Below, piece by piece: positions 49,104-59,242 of a stretch of 64,000 nucleotides of DNA. The stretch comes from Eleftheria terrae (GTDB lineage: Bacteria; Pseudomonadota; Gammaproteobacteria; Burkholderiales; Burkholderiaceae_C). A program made the translations under genes and the position numbers. The stretch covers positions 682,001-746,000 of the forward strand of contig NZ_CP106951.1 in assembly GCF_030419005.1 (NCBI RefSeq). The letters run 5' to 3'. Position 1 is the stretch's first letter. Each line of letters opens with the position of its first letter. Below the pieces are notes generated by a model. That model was not told the DNA's origin and made no database searches. It saw only the letters and a list, made by a program, of their open reading frames with translations.

Positions 49104-52100
49104 TCAGGCGTCCAGCGCCTGCACTTCTTCGAGCAAGCGGGCCAGTTCGTCGGGCGCCATCTCCAGCGCCTGCAATGCGGCCGGCGCGGGCCCGGCGCCG
49201 TTGGCCGGTGGCTCCAGCTCGGCCAGCTGGCCGGCCAGCCCGGCGAGCAGTTCATCCACCTCCGGGCGGGTGTAGAGCGCGGCGTCGAAGCGGCACTCCA
49301 GCACCAGCCTGCCGCCCTGCTGGTACACCGACAGGTCGAGGCCGTGGGTCGGTGCCTGGCGGGCGCTGCGCATGGCCGGCGCCGGTTCGGCCTGGCCGGT
49401 GAACCAGCCGTCGGCCGCCACCATCTGCTCCAGCGCACCGAGGTAGGTGAACAGCAGGCCGGGACGCGGCAAGCCGCGCAGCGCGGCAGCCACCGGCGTG
49501 TCGGCCAGGTAGCGCAGCGCGCCGTAGCCGCTGCCCTGGCGCGGCACTTCATGGCGCTGGCGATGGATGCGGGCGATGGCGGCCGCCAGGCTCTCGCCGG
49601 CCGGGGCCTCCAGCAGCAGCGGATAGATGGCACTGAACCAGCCAATGGTGCGACTGGTGTCGGTGCCGGGGGCGGCATGCCGCCCATGGCCTTCGACTTC
49701 GATCCACAAGGCACTGGTGCCGCCCCAGGCCTGCACCGCTCGCTGCAGGGCGGCCAGCAGCAGGTCGTCTGCATCGCTGGCGTGAGCCTGCTGGGCGGCA
49801 AGGAAGGCGGCCGTCGCGGCAGGCGACAGGGCCACCTGGGAGGGCCCGCCCGCCTCGACGGCCGAAACGGCGGACAGCGGCCCGCCGCGCCGGCGCCGCG
49901 GCAGCAGCCCGAAACCGGGGCCGGCGTCGGCCGCCTCAGCCACCTTTGCGCAGACGGCCTGCCAGTAGCGCCGGTCGGCCGCCATCTCGTCGCCGCGGGC
50001 CTGCTCGGCGAGCTGCTCCACCCAGGTCTTGTACGAGGTGGTCTTGAGCGGCAGGCGCGGCGCAGCGCCGGCCTGCAGCAGCCCGGCATACAGGCGGCCC
50101 AGGTCCTGCAACAGCAGGGTGCCCGATATGCGGTCCATCAACAGGTGGTGGGCCACCAGCAGCAGGCGGCTGTCGGCCTGCGTGGCGGCTTGCAGCCAGC
50201 AGATGCGCCACAGCGGGCCTTGCTCGATGTCGAGGCCGGCCTGCTCGGCCGCGATGGCTTCCTGCCAGGCGGCACTGCCCGGGCTGCAGTGCCGCACCGA
50301 CAGGCGCGGCACCAGCCGGCCTGCATCGGCCGCGCCGTAGAGCTGGCGCCAGCCCTGCGGACCCCGCACGAAACGCGAGCGCAGCACGTCGTGCTGCTCG
50401 GCCAACAGGCGCAGCGCTTCGTCCAGCCGGGCCGGCTCGGGCGCGTCGGCCAGTTGCAGCAGCAGGCTGAGGTTGAAGTGCGACAGGTCCTGCTGCACCG
50501 ACTCGAAGAACCAGGCCGCCGCCGGCCCCGGCGCCGCTTCACCGGTGACAGCGCCCTGCTCCACCCGGATCAGCGGCGAGTCGCTCACCGCCCGGGCCAG
50601 GGCGGCAATGCTGGGATGCTCGAAGACCGCCTTGGGCTCCAGGTAGAGCCCGTCCAGCTGCGCCCTGGAAACGATGACGGCCGCCAGGATGGAGTCACCA
50701 CCCAGCTCGAAGAAGTTGTCCTGCATGCCCACCGAGGGCAGCCCGAGCACCTCGCGCCAGATCTCCGCCAGGCGGGCCTCCACCGGGTTGGCCGGGGCTG
50801 CGCGGCTGGCCGTGGGCCGGCTGGTGGGCGGCGGCAGGCGGCCGGCGTCGAGCGCACCGCAGCGGTCCAGGGGCAGCGAGGCGACGAACACCAGGTCCTG
50901 CGGATGCTGGTCTTCCGGCAAGGCCTGCCGCAGGCGATCGCGCAACTCGGCCTCGAGGACCGCTGCATCGAACCCTGCCAGGCCGCCCCTCGGCTGCACG
51001 AAGGCCTGCAGGCGCGGACCGCTGTCGCCCGGGCGCACCAGGCAGGCGAGCTGGCGCACCTGGGGATGGGCCGCCAGCACCGCCTCGACCGGCCCCAGCG
51101 CAAACGGCGCGAAGCGGTGGGAGGCGACACGGCCCGACGGGTCGGGGCAGCGCAGGCTGCCGTCCGGCTGCAGCACCGCCGTGAGCCCGGTCTCCACCAG
51201 GGTGTGGTGCACGAAGGCGCTCGACAGGTCGCCGTGACCGTGGAAGCGTGCGCCGAGCCCCGACGCATCGGCCGCCGCGGCGCCGCGCCGGGGTTCCGCC
51301 AGCAAGGCGAGGCGGGCGTGCTGGCGCTCGTCCGCCAGGTCGAGGAATGGGCCCAGTGCCAGCGCCTTCGGGTACGCAGCCGGGGCCGCCTGCAGGCGCC
51401 ATCCGTCGCCCTCGGGCCGGAAGGCCACCGGCGGGATGAAGCCGTCGACCAGCGCCTGTGGCAGGAAGCCGACCCGGACCCGCGGCTGCGCGGCCAGCAG
51501 CTGCCTCACGGCATGGGGATGCTCGCCGACCAGCAACACCGTCTGCAGCGATGCTGGCGCCTCGGCCGGCAGGTCGGCCGCCCGCAGCGCTGGCAGCATC
51601 AGGGCGGTGGGCGCCTGCCGCTGCAGCCAGGCCTGCAGCTCGGCCGCCGGCGTGGCCAGCGTGTCGCCATCCAGTGCGGCATGGGTGCACAGGCAGGCAC
51701 CACGGGCCAGTGTGGCCAGGCCCTGCAGCAAGGCGAGGCGGGGATCGCCACCGGACAGCACCAGCAGCCGGCTGTCTGGCTGCAGGCCCAGCACGCCGGC
51801 CAGCGCCTCGACGCAGCGGCCCAGCCGGGCGGCGCTGACGGCCACCCGGTCGCCGGCCGGCCACTGCCGCTGCAGCTGCAGCGCTGGCCAGGCGGCCGCG
51901 GTGCCGCCCGGCGCCAGCGGCAGGTCGGCCACCACCAGCTCGCCGCCCTCGGGCTCCAGGCACAGCGAGGCGCCCAGCTGCCAGGCCGCGAGCGCCGCCA
52001 CGGCCAAACCGGCCACCTCACGGGTCGCCAGCGCCACCACGCTGCCTGCCGCCACCCCCTGCCTGGCCAGCTCGCCGCGCAGGTGATGCAGCGCCTGCTG

Positions 52101-53792
52101 CACCTCGGCGTGGCTGAGCCAGCGGTCGGCCAGCTGGAAGGCCGGCCGGTCGGGAAACCGGCAGGCATGGCCTTCGAAGTCGGCGCCCAGCGCGGGTGCC
52201 GTGTCGGCCGCCCGGCCGAGCAGGGCCACCTGCTCGAGCCCCCTCAGCCGGATGGCGTGCGGCGCCAGGCGGTAGTCGTCCAGGCGCTGCCGGGGATCGG
52301 CCAGCACCTGCTCCACCAGGCCCAGGTACTGGCGGGCCATGCGCTCGATGCTGGCAGCCTCGAACAGGTCGGTGTTGTAGGTCCAGGCGCAGAGGTAGTC
52401 GCTGCCGCGATCCTGGACATTCAGCGTCAGGTCGTGGGTGGCGCCGCGGGTGCCGGTGCTGGAGGCCGCCAGGATCTCGCGGATCAGCCCGTCCCCCGCT
52501 GCCATTGCGTCGTCGGCCGTGCCGGCCAGGCGGCGCTGGTTCCAGTTGTACATGACCTGGTAGACCGGCGACCGGCTCGCGTCGCGCGGTGGGCGCAGCC
52601 GCTCCACCAGCAGCGGGAAGGGGTAGTCCTGGTGGTCCAGTGCCCGCAGCACCAGTGCCCGGGTGGTGGTGGCCAGATCGGCAAAGGCTTGCTCGCGCTG
52701 CAGGTCGGAGGCCAGCACCACCGTGTTGACGAAGTGGCCCATCAGCGCCTCGCTGCCGGGCTCGTTGCGGCCGGCGGTGGGGGCACCGATCAACAGGCGC
52801 GACTGGCCGGTGTGCAGGAACAGCAGCAGCTGGTAGACCGACAGCAGCAGCACATACGGCGTCAGCTGCCAGCTGCGCGCCGCCTCGCGCACCGCGGCCG
52901 ACAGCCGCTCGCCCAGGGGCAGCTCCAGCACGCGGCCGTTTTCGGTCTTCACCGGCGGCCGGGGACGATCGGTGGCCAGCGCCAGCGGCGGCAGGCCGCC
53001 CTGCAGCTCACGCTCCCAGAAGGCGGCCAGGGCCCGCCCTTGCGGGCCCTGCAGGCGCTCGGCCTCGCGCTGCACGCAGTCCTGGTACTGCAGCGTCAGC
53101 GGCGGCAGGCGCAGCGGCTCGCCGCGCAAGGCCAGCTGGTAGAGCTGGCCCAGCTCGCGCACCAGGATCTCGAGCGACCAGAAGTCCGCCGCGATGTGGT
53201 GCACATTGAGCAGCAGCACATGCCGCGGCCCGGCCGATGGCGCCTCGCCGGCGGCGCCGCGGTTGACCAGCAGCCGTGCGCGGATGGGCGACTGTGTCAG
53301 GTCGAAGGGCTGGTTGGCGACCTGCTCGATCCAGGCCAGCACGCCGGCCGGGTCGGCCTCCAGCACCGGTTCCACCTGCAGCCGGGCGCTCGCCTCCAGG
53401 CTGACGCGTTGCTGTGGCTCCTGCGGCCCCATCTCGTAGCGGGTGCGCAGGATGGGGTGGCGGGCCACCAGGTAGTCGAAGCAGCGGGCCAGGGCCGGCA
53501 GGTCGAGCCCTTCGTCCAGCCGGGCTGCGAACATCACGTTGTAGGCCGCGCTGTCCGGATTCAGCCGGTGCAGTGACCAGAGCGACTTCTGCGAGTACGA
53601 CAGCCCCGCCGTGCCGGCCGAGGTGCCGAACTGCTCCAGCAGCGCCAGCAGTGCCGGCTTGTGCTGCCGGAGCTCGGCCAGCAAGGCCGGTGTCATGGCC
53701 TCCTTGGGACCCTTGTACTGCAGCTTGCCGTCCTGGGCCCACAGCTGGATGCCGCGTGCGGCGAGCTGGTTGAGGTAGTCGATCGAACTCAT
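49104..53792 (-). CDS. NRPS: docking - C - degenerate A - T - E
   Basis: A 1562-residue single-module synthetase. An N-terminal TubC-type docking segment (about 1-55, IDYLNQLAARGIQLWAQDGK) would bind the PKS C-terminus. The condensation domain (about 60-490) has LNVHHIAADFWSLEILV. The adenylation-sized region (about 515-1005) lacks the A3 loop, TGD and A8 signatures and its A10 motif reads LPLDRCGALDAG without the catalytic Lys. The thiolation domain has LGGDSILAAVI (Ser near 1031), the GGDS form seen before epimerases. The epimerase-type domain (about 1105-1540) shows AHHLLMDRISG and TIGWFSAIYPLLLE. The start overlaps the PKS stop by four bases. It should attach and epimerise one amino acid, but cannot activate it itself. 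Confidence 0.92.
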   Translation of the reverse strand: MSSIDYLNQLAARGIQLWAQDGKLQYKGPKEAMTPALLAELRQHKPALLALLEQFGTSAGTAGLSYSQKSLWSLHRLNPDSAAYNVMFAARLDEGLDLPALARCFDYLVARHPILRTRYEMGPQEPQQRVSLEASARLQVEPVLEADPAGVLAWIEQVANQPFDLTQSPIRARLLVNRGAAGEAPSAGPRHVLLLNVHHIAADFWSLEILVRELGQLYQLALRGEPLRLPPLTLQYQDCVQREAERLQGPQGRALAAFWERELQGGLPPLALATDRPRPPVKTENGRVLELPLGERLSAAVREAARSWQLTPYVLLLSVYQLLLFLHTGQSRLLIGAPTAGRNEPGSEALMGHFVNTVVLASDLQREQAFADLATTTRALVLRALDHQDYPFPLLVERLRPPRDASRSPVYQVMYNWNQRRLAGTADDAMAAGDGLIREILAASSTGTRGATHDLTLNVQDRGSDYLCAWTYNTDLFEAASIERMARQYLGLVEQVLADPRQRLDDYRLAPHAIRLRGLEQVALLGRAADTAPALGADFEGHACRFPDRPAFQLADRWLSHAEVQQALHHLRGELARQGVAAGSVVALATREVAGLAVAALAAWQLGASLCLEPEGGELVVADLPLAPGGTAAAWPALQLQRQWPAGDRVAVSAARLGRCVEALAGVLGLQPDSRLLVLSGGDPRLALLQGLATLARGACLCTHAALDGDTLATPAAELQAWLQRQAPTALMLPALRAADLPAEAPASLQTVLLVGEHPHAVRQLLAAQPRVRVGFLPQALVDGFIPPVAFRPEGDGWRLQAAPAAYPKALALGPFLDLADERQHARLALLAEPRRGAAAADASGLGARFHGHGDLSSAFVHHTLVETGLTAVLQPDGSLRCPDPSGRVASHRFAPFALGPVEAVLAAHPQVRQLACLVRPGDSGPRLQAFVQPRGGLAGFDAAVLEAELRDRLRQALPEDQHPQDLVFVASLPLDRCGALDAGRLPPPTSRPTASRAAPANPVEARLAEIWREVLGLPSVGMQDNFFELGGDSILAAVIVSRAQLDGLYLEPKAVFEHPSIAALARAVSDSPLIRVEQGAVTGEAAPGPAAAWFFESVQQDLSHFNLSLLLQLADAPEPARLDEALRLLAEQHDVLRSRFVRGPQGWRQLYGAADAGRLVPRLSVRHCSPGSAAWQEAIAAEQAGLDIEQGPLWRICWLQAATQADSRLLLVAHHLLMDRISGTLLLQDLGRLYAGLLQAGAAPRLPLKTTSYKTWVEQLAEQARGDEMAADRRYWQAVCAKVAEAADAGPGFGLLPRRRRGGPLSAVSAVEAGGPSQVALSPAATAAFLAAQQAHASDADDLLLAALQRAVQAWGGTSALWIEVEGHGRHAAPGTDTSRTIGWFSAIYPLLLEAPAGESLAAAIARIHRQRHEVPRQGSGYGALRYLADTPVAAALRGLPRPGLLFTYLGALEQMVAADGWFTGQAEPAPAMRSARQAPTHGLDLSVYQQGGRLVLECRFDAALYTRPEVDELLAGLAGQLAELEPPANGAGPAPAALQALEMAPDELARLLEEVQALDA

Positions 53793-56700
53793 ACATCCCC
53801 GCTTTCCATTTCAGCGCCGAAGCTCGCTTCGGCCGACACTGCCGCCAGGCTCGGCGGCGCGGCGGCCGGGCCATGCGCCTGCGGCCCGGGCGCCGCCGCC
53901 GCGTCGTCCAGGCGCTCGGCGAGCAGGCGGACCACGTCATCCAGGCTTGCGCCTTCAAGCAGCCGGCCGAACGGAATGTCCTGCGCCAGTGCGCGCCGGA
54001 TGGTGGCGCGGAATTCGGCCGCCATCAGCGAGTCCAGGCCCAGCTCGATGAGCGGCCGCGCCGCATCGATGCGCTCCGGCGCCAGCTGCAGCGTGGCGGC
54101 CAGCCCCTCGGCCAGGTGGCGGCGCAATTCGGCCTGGCGCGTGGCGGCCGGCAGCGCGGCCAGCCGGGCGGCCAGCGCTGACGGCGCAGCGCCCTCGCCG
54201 TGCGCCGGCACGGCGGCCGACGTCTGCAGCACGGCCTGCAGCACACCGCCCGCATCGTGCTGCGCCAGGCCGTTCACATCCACCCGCCACAGCAGCCGGC
54301 TTGGCGTCGGCGCCGCGCCGAGCCACGCATCCAGCGCGGCCACCGCCTCGTCGGGATCAATGGCGGCCAGCGGCAAGGACTGCAGCCGCGCCTGCGGCCC
54401 GGCGGCGAGCCGCGCTGCCATGCCGGCTCCCGCCCAGGGGCCCCATGCGATGCCTTGCGCGCAGCCGCCTTGCAGCCGCTGGCGCAGGCACAGCGCTTCC
54501 ATCGTCGCATTGGCCGCGGCATAAGCCGCCTGGCCCGGCGAACCGAGCCAGGCGGCCACCGACGAAAAACCGATGAAGAAGGCCAGGCCCGACGCCGCGC
54601 TGGCCTGCTCCAGCAGCCAGGTGCCGGCGACCTTGGGCGCCAGCACGCGGGCTGCCGCGTCGCCCGCCTGGCGGCCGAGCCAGCCGTCTTCGAGGTGGCC
54701 GGCGGCATGCAGCACGCCGCGCAGCGGCCGGTCGGGGTCGCTGGCAGCCGCGTCCATCAGGCGCTGCACCTGCGTGGCATCCGCCACGTCCGCGCAACGG
54801 AACTCCAGCACACTGCCATGGGCCGCGGCGAGCGCCTGCAGGCGAGCGGCCGCGTCGGGGTCCGGCCGCTGCCGGCTCACCGAGATCGTGCGGCCGGTGC
54901 CGCGGACAATCAGCCACTCCACCAGCCGGGTACCGACCGCCCCCCGCCCGCCGGTGACCAGCACCGTGGCGGACGCCAGCTCCAGCGGGGCCGCCGCCGG
55001 CAACGGCCCGGCAGGACTCAGTCGCGGCACCTGCAGCTGCGGGCCGCGCACGGCGAACTGCCGCTCCGCCGTGTGGCGGGCCACGGCCAGGGCGGACGGC
55101 AGCCGCGCAGCGTCGCCTGGCTGCCCGAGGTCGAGCAGCAGCACGCGCAGCTCGCCGGCCTCGTGCATCAGGCTGCGGCCCAGGCCCCAGGCAGCCGCCT
55201 GCGCGGGGTCGATGTCCTCGTCCACGCCGGGCAGGCACTGGCCGTGTTGCGTCAGCAAGCAGAGCGTGCTGCCGGCCGGCAGCCCGGCCTCCTCCAGCGG
55301 GCGCCAGAAATCGGCGAATGCCCGGTACGCCGCCTCGACGGCGGCGGGCAGCCCGGCCGGGTCAGTCGTGTCGGTGGCGGGCCACGCATAGAGCAGCAAG
55401 CAGGGCGAGCCGGCGGCCAGGGGGAGTTGTTCCCCGCTGCCCAGCCTCGCGCAGTGCCAGCCGGCCTGTTGCAGGGCCGAGGCGGCCGAGCGGGCGACGG
55501 CGCCGTCCTCGCCTGCCAGCAGCGCATGGCCGGCTGGTGCGGCTGGCGCCGATGCGGCGAGCTGCCACTGCCATTCGTGCTGCTGCAGCGGCGGCGCTGC
55601 CCGCTTCAGCCCGCCAGCGCGAGCCATTTGCAAGCCGCGCAGTGTGGCCACCGCCTGCCCGTCCGCATCGAACAGCGCCAGGTCCGCCTTCACCAGCGGC
55701 AGGCGGCTGTGCAGCGAAATGCCGCATCGCAAGCGCCGCAGTCCGGCCAGGGCCGGCGACACCACCAGTTGGTCCACCCCGACCGGCAGGCAGGGCGAGC
55801 CGGCCAGGTCCTCGCCGAGCAAGGCCGCGATCGCCTGGAAGCAACCATCCAGCAGCGCCGGGTGCACCCCACGCGGCCGCCAGCCCTGCTCCGGCACGGC
55901 CAGCTCCGCCAATGCCTGCGAGCCGGCTCGCCGCAGGCCCTGCAAGGCGCGAAACACGCCGCCATAGGCCAGGCCGGCCTGCTCCAGCTGGCGGTAGAGC
56001 GGTGCCAGCGCGACTTCGTCGGTACAGGCCTGCTCGAAGGACGAGAGCGCCGGCCCGGCGGGCCCGGCCGGCGCAGCAGCGAACGAAGCCCCTCCATGCC
56101 GCAGCCAGTCGGCCTGGCCGGCAGCGCTGTCCTGGGAGAAGAACTCCAGCGCACGGCCGTCGGCCGCCACCACGGTGGCGACGAGGGCGTCGCCCTCCTC
56201 GGGCAACACCAGGGGCTGCTCGAAGCTCACCTCGCGCAGGCCCGCCGGCACCTGGCCGGAGCGCATGGCAGCGTCGAGCGCCATCTCCAGCCAGGCAGCG
56301 GCCGGCAGCACCGCGTGGCCCTGCACCCGGTGCCCGTCCAGGAAGGCGTGCCGCTGCAGGCCCACCCGGCTTTCATAGCGCCGTTCCGCCATGGCGGGCA
56401 GCTGCAGGGCGATGCCCAGCAGGCTGTCGTCGCCTGGCGCGGCCGGTGCCAGCGCGGGGCCGAGCAGCCCGACCGGCCCGCGCGGGCCGATCCAGTGGCT
56501 GGCCGGCTCCAGCGCATAGGCCGGCAGCGCCACCACCGGCCGCGCCACCTCGGTGCGGGACGCGCCGCCGGCCGCCTCCAGTGCTGCCCAGTCCACCTCC
56601 TGCCCCAGCGTGTAGAGCGCGCCCACCGCCTGCAGCAGGCTGCGGCGCTCATCCTGGCCCGGCGCCAGGCAGGGCAGCCACAGCGGCGGCACGGCCGGCG

Positions 56701-59242
56701 GCCGCTCGGCGGCGACCGCGCGGGCCAGGCCCAGGCTGCCCTTGCCGGGGCCGACCTCGACGAATGCGCGCATGCCTCGCGCGAGCAAGGCCTCCACGCC
56801 TTCGCGAAAGCGCACGGTATGGCGCACATGGTCCACCCAGTAGTCGGCCGTCGTGAACCGCTCCGACTCGAAGCGGCCGGTGAGGTTGGACAGCAGCGGC
56901 AGCTGCGGGGGCCGGTAGTCGATGCCGGCTGCCACCTCACGGAAGGCGTCGAGCATCGGCGCCATGGAGGGGGAATGGAAAGCCCGCGAAACCTTCAGCG
57001 CCCGCCACTCGATGCCCGCCTGGCGCAGCCGGACCACCAGGCGCTCCACCGCCGCGGGGCTGCCCGACACGGTCACGCTGCGGGGCGCGTTGTCACCGGC
57101 CAGGCCGACCTCGCCACCGCTCGCCTCCAGCCAGGGTGCCACCACGGCGGCGGGCGCAAAGACCGTCAGCATGCGGCCGGGCGGCGTCAGCCGGGCCATC
57201 AGTTCGCCTCGCGCCACCACCAGCCGGCTGCCATCTTCCAGCGAGAACACGCCGGCCAGGCAGGCGGCGGCATATTCGCCGATGCTGTGGCCCAGCAGCC
57301 CGGCCGGGCGCACGCCCCAGTCCAGCCACAGCCGGGCCAGGCCCAGCTCCAGCGCGAACAACGCCGGCTGGGTGTAGCGCGTGTCGTCGAGCCAGGCCTG
57401 GCGCTCGCCCCACAGCACGGCCGGCAGGCCTTCGCCTCCGCTGGCGACCAGCGCCTCGCTGCAGGTGTCGAGCACCGCGCGAAAGGCCGGGAAGGCCCGG
57501 TACAGCCCCTCGGCCATGCCGGCGTACTGCGCACCCTGGCCGGTGAACAGGAAGGCCAGCGGCGGCTGGGCCTCGGCCGGTGCGGTGGGCAGGCCCAGCG
57601 CCTGCAGCTCGCGGTGCAGTTCGCCCGGGCTGGAGGCCAGCACCGCATGGCGCCAGCGCTGGCTGTCGCGTTGCATGCGCAGCGCATGCGCCAGCTCGGG
57701 CAGCGCCGGCGGCTCGGGCTGCTCGAGCTGGGCCGCCTGCTCCTGCACCAGGCGTTGCAGCGCCCCGGGGGTGTGGGCCGACAGCGGGATCAGCTCCGGC
57801 CCGCCGCCCTCCGCAGGCGCCGGCGCAGCCGCCTCGGGCGGCGCCACCCAGGCCTGCAGCAGCAGGTGGGCGTTCGTGCCGCTCATGCCGAAGGAGCTCA
57901 GGCCCGCCACTCGCCGGCCCGAAGGCGAGGCCGGCCAGGCCATGTGCCGTTCGGTGATGCGGATGCCGTTGCGCTGCCAGTCCACATGCGCGGTGGGCCG
58001 CGACAGGTGCAGGTGGGCCGGCAGCTCGCCGTGCCGCAGGGCACACACCAGCTTGAGCAGCGACGCGATGCCGGCGGCGCCTTCCAGGTGCCCCAGGTTG
58101 GTCTTGAGGCTGCCCACCCAGAGCGGACCGGGCCGGTCGATGCCCTTGCAGTAGACCTCGTGCAGCGCCTGCAACTCCACCGGATCGCCCAGCGGCGTGC
58201 CGGTGCCGTGCGCCTCGACATAGTCGACCTCGGCCGGCGCCATGCCGGCCCGGGCCAGCGCGGCCCGCATCACCTCGCGCTGCGCCCGGCCGTTGGGGGC
58301 CGTCAGGCCGTTGCTGCGGCCGTCGTGGTTGATGGCCGACGCGCGGATCAGCGCATGCACCGGCCGGCCCAGGCGGCGCGCCTCGCTGAGCCGCATCAGG
58401 GCCACCACCGCGGCACCTTCGCCACGCACGTAGCCGTCCGCCTCGGCGTCGAAGGTGCGGCAGCGGCCCTGGCGCGACAGGGCCTGCAGCTCGCTCAGGC
58501 CCACGCTGGCATGCGGCGCCAGCATCAGGTTGACGCCACCGGCCAGCGCCAGCTGGCATTCGCCGCCCCTCAGGCTCTGGCAGGCCAGGTGGACCGCCAC
58601 CAGCGAGGACGAGCAGGCGGTGTCCAGCTGCAGCGTCGGGCCCTGCAGCCCGAGCAGGTAGGCAATGCGGCCCGCCGCAATGCTGCGTGCGGTGCCCAGG
58701 AAGGTGGCCGCCAGCTGCCGGCCGGGGCCGGCGGCGGCCTCGCTGACGCGCGCGTAGTCATCCAGGCAGGAGCCGACGAACACGCCGGTGCACAGCGCCC
58801 GCAGGCCCTCGCGCGAGAAGCCGGCATCCTCGGCGGCACGCCAGCTGCATTCGAGCAGCAGGCGCTGCTGAGGATCGATCTGCGCCGCCTCGCGCGGCGA
58901 GACCCCGAAGAAGGCGGCATCGAAACGGTCCACCCCGTCCAGGAAGGCGCCGTGCCGGCTGTAGCTGCGCCCGGGCGTGCCAGGCTCGGCCTCGGCAAGC
59001 ACGCGCGCGTCCCAGCGGTCGGGGGGTACCGGTGTCACGGCATCGAAGCCATCGGCGAGCCGCCGCCACAGCTGGGCGGCATTCTCGATGCCGCCCGGCA
59101 GGCGACAGCCGATGCCAACGATGGCTATGGGCTCGGCCTGCGCTTCCCGCATCGCCTGCAGCTGCTCGCGCAGCGAGTGAATCTCCAGCAAGGCCTGCTT
59201 GACGGGCGACAGCGCCGGTGCCCCAGCGGCAACGGTCGTCAT
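53789..59242 (-). CDS. type I polyketide synthase, KS-AT-DH-KR-ACP
   Basis: A 1817-residue single module. KS (about 37-465): DTACSSSLVAVH with Cys near 208, EAHGTGTPLGDP and KTNLGHLEGAAG. AT (about 555-870): GHSIGEYAAACLAG with Ser near 652 and RAFHS, favouring malonyl-CoA. DH (about 935-1210): HxxxGxxxxP in DGHRVQGHAVLP and GVHPALLDGCFQAI. KR (about 1425-1610): TGGRGAVG, FSSVAAWLGSPGQAAYAAAN. ACP (about 1705-1775): LIELGLDSLMA. No enoylreductase, so a double bond should remain. It extends the fatty acyl starter by two carbons and passes it to the C domain of the NRPS. The ATG at 59242 overlaps the FAAL-ACP stop by four bases. Confidence 0.94.
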   Translation of the reverse strand: MTTVAAGAPALSPVKQALLEIHSLREQLQAMREAQAEPIAIVGIGCRLPGGIENAAQLWRRLADGFDAVTPVPPDRWDARVLAEAEPGTPGRSYSRHGAFLDGVDRFDAAFFGVSPREAAQIDPQQRLLLECSWRAAEDAGFSREGLRALCTGVFVGSCLDDYARVSEAAAGPGRQLAATFLGTARSIAAGRIAYLLGLQGPTLQLDTACSSSLVAVHLACQSLRGGECQLALAGGVNLMLAPHASVGLSELQALSRQGRCRTFDAEADGYVRGEGAAVVALMRLSEARRLGRPVHALIRASAINHDGRSNGLTAPNGRAQREVMRAALARAGMAPAEVDYVEAHGTGTPLGDPVELQALHEVYCKGIDRPGPLWVGSLKTNLGHLEGAAGIASLLKLVCALRHGELPAHLHLSRPTAHVDWQRNGIRITERHMAWPASPSGRRVAGLSSFGMSGTNAHLLLQAWVAPPEAAAPAPAEGGGPELIPLSAHTPGALQRLVQEQAAQLEQPEPPALPELAHALRMQRDSQRWRHAVLASSPGELHRELQALGLPTAPAEAQPPLAFLFTGQGAQYAGMAEGLYRAFPAFRAVLDTCSEALVASGGEGLPAVLWGERQAWLDDTRYTQPALFALELGLARLWLDWGVRPAGLLGHSIGEYAAACLAGVFSLEDGSRLVVARGELMARLTPPGRMLTVFAPAAVVAPWLEASGGEVGLAGDNAPRSVTVSGSPAAVERLVVRLRQAGIEWRALKVSRAFHSPSMAPMLDAFREVAAGIDYRPPQLPLLSNLTGRFESERFTTADYWVDHVRHTVRFREGVEALLARGMRAFVEVGPGKGSLGLARAVAAERPPAVPPLWLPCLAPGQDERRSLLQAVGALYTLGQEVDWAALEAAGGASRTEVARPVVALPAYALEPASHWIGPRGPVGLLGPALAPAAPGDDSLLGIALQLPAMAERRYESRVGLQRHAFLDGHRVQGHAVLPAAAWLEMALDAAMRSGQVPAGLREVSFEQPLVLPEEGDALVATVVAADGRALEFFSQDSAAGQADWLRHGGASFAAAPAGPAGPALSSFEQACTDEVALAPLYRQLEQAGLAYGGVFRALQGLRRAGSQALAELAVPEQGWRPRGVHPALLDGCFQAIAALLGEDLAGSPCLPVGVDQLVVSPALAGLRRLRCGISLHSRLPLVKADLALFDADGQAVATLRGLQMARAGGLKRAAPPLQQHEWQWQLAASAPAAPAGHALLAGEDGAVARSAASALQQAGWHCARLGSGEQLPLAAGSPCLLLYAWPATDTTDPAGLPAAVEAAYRAFADFWRPLEEAGLPAGSTLCLLTQHGQCLPGVDEDIDPAQAAAWGLGRSLMHEAGELRVLLLDLGQPGDAARLPSALAVARHTAERQFAVRGPQLQVPRLSPAGPLPAAAPLELASATVLVTGGRGAVGTRLVEWLIVRGTGRTISVSRQRPDPDAAARLQALAAAHGSVLEFRCADVADATQVQRLMDAAASDPDRPLRGVLHAAGHLEDGWLGRQAGDAAARVLAPKVAGTWLLEQASAASGLAFFIGFSSVAAWLGSPGQAAYAAANATMEALCLRQRLQGGCAQGIAWGPWAGAGMAARLAAGPQARLQSLPLAAIDPDEAVAALDAWLGAAPTPSRLLWRVDVNGLAQHDAGGVLQAVLQTSAAVPAHGEGAAPSALAARLAALPAATRQAELRRHLAEGLAATLQLAPERIDAARPLIELGLDSLMAAEFRATIRRALAQDIPFGRLLEGASLDDVVRLLAERLDDAAAAPGPQAHGPAAAPPSLAAVSAEASFGAEMESGDV

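Noticed and set aside
48540..53576. Plus-strand open frame of 1678 codons opposite the NRPS gene
   Set aside because: Antisense shadow of the C-A-T-E NRPS; the composition is Gln/His/Arg/Gly-rich without any recognised domain.
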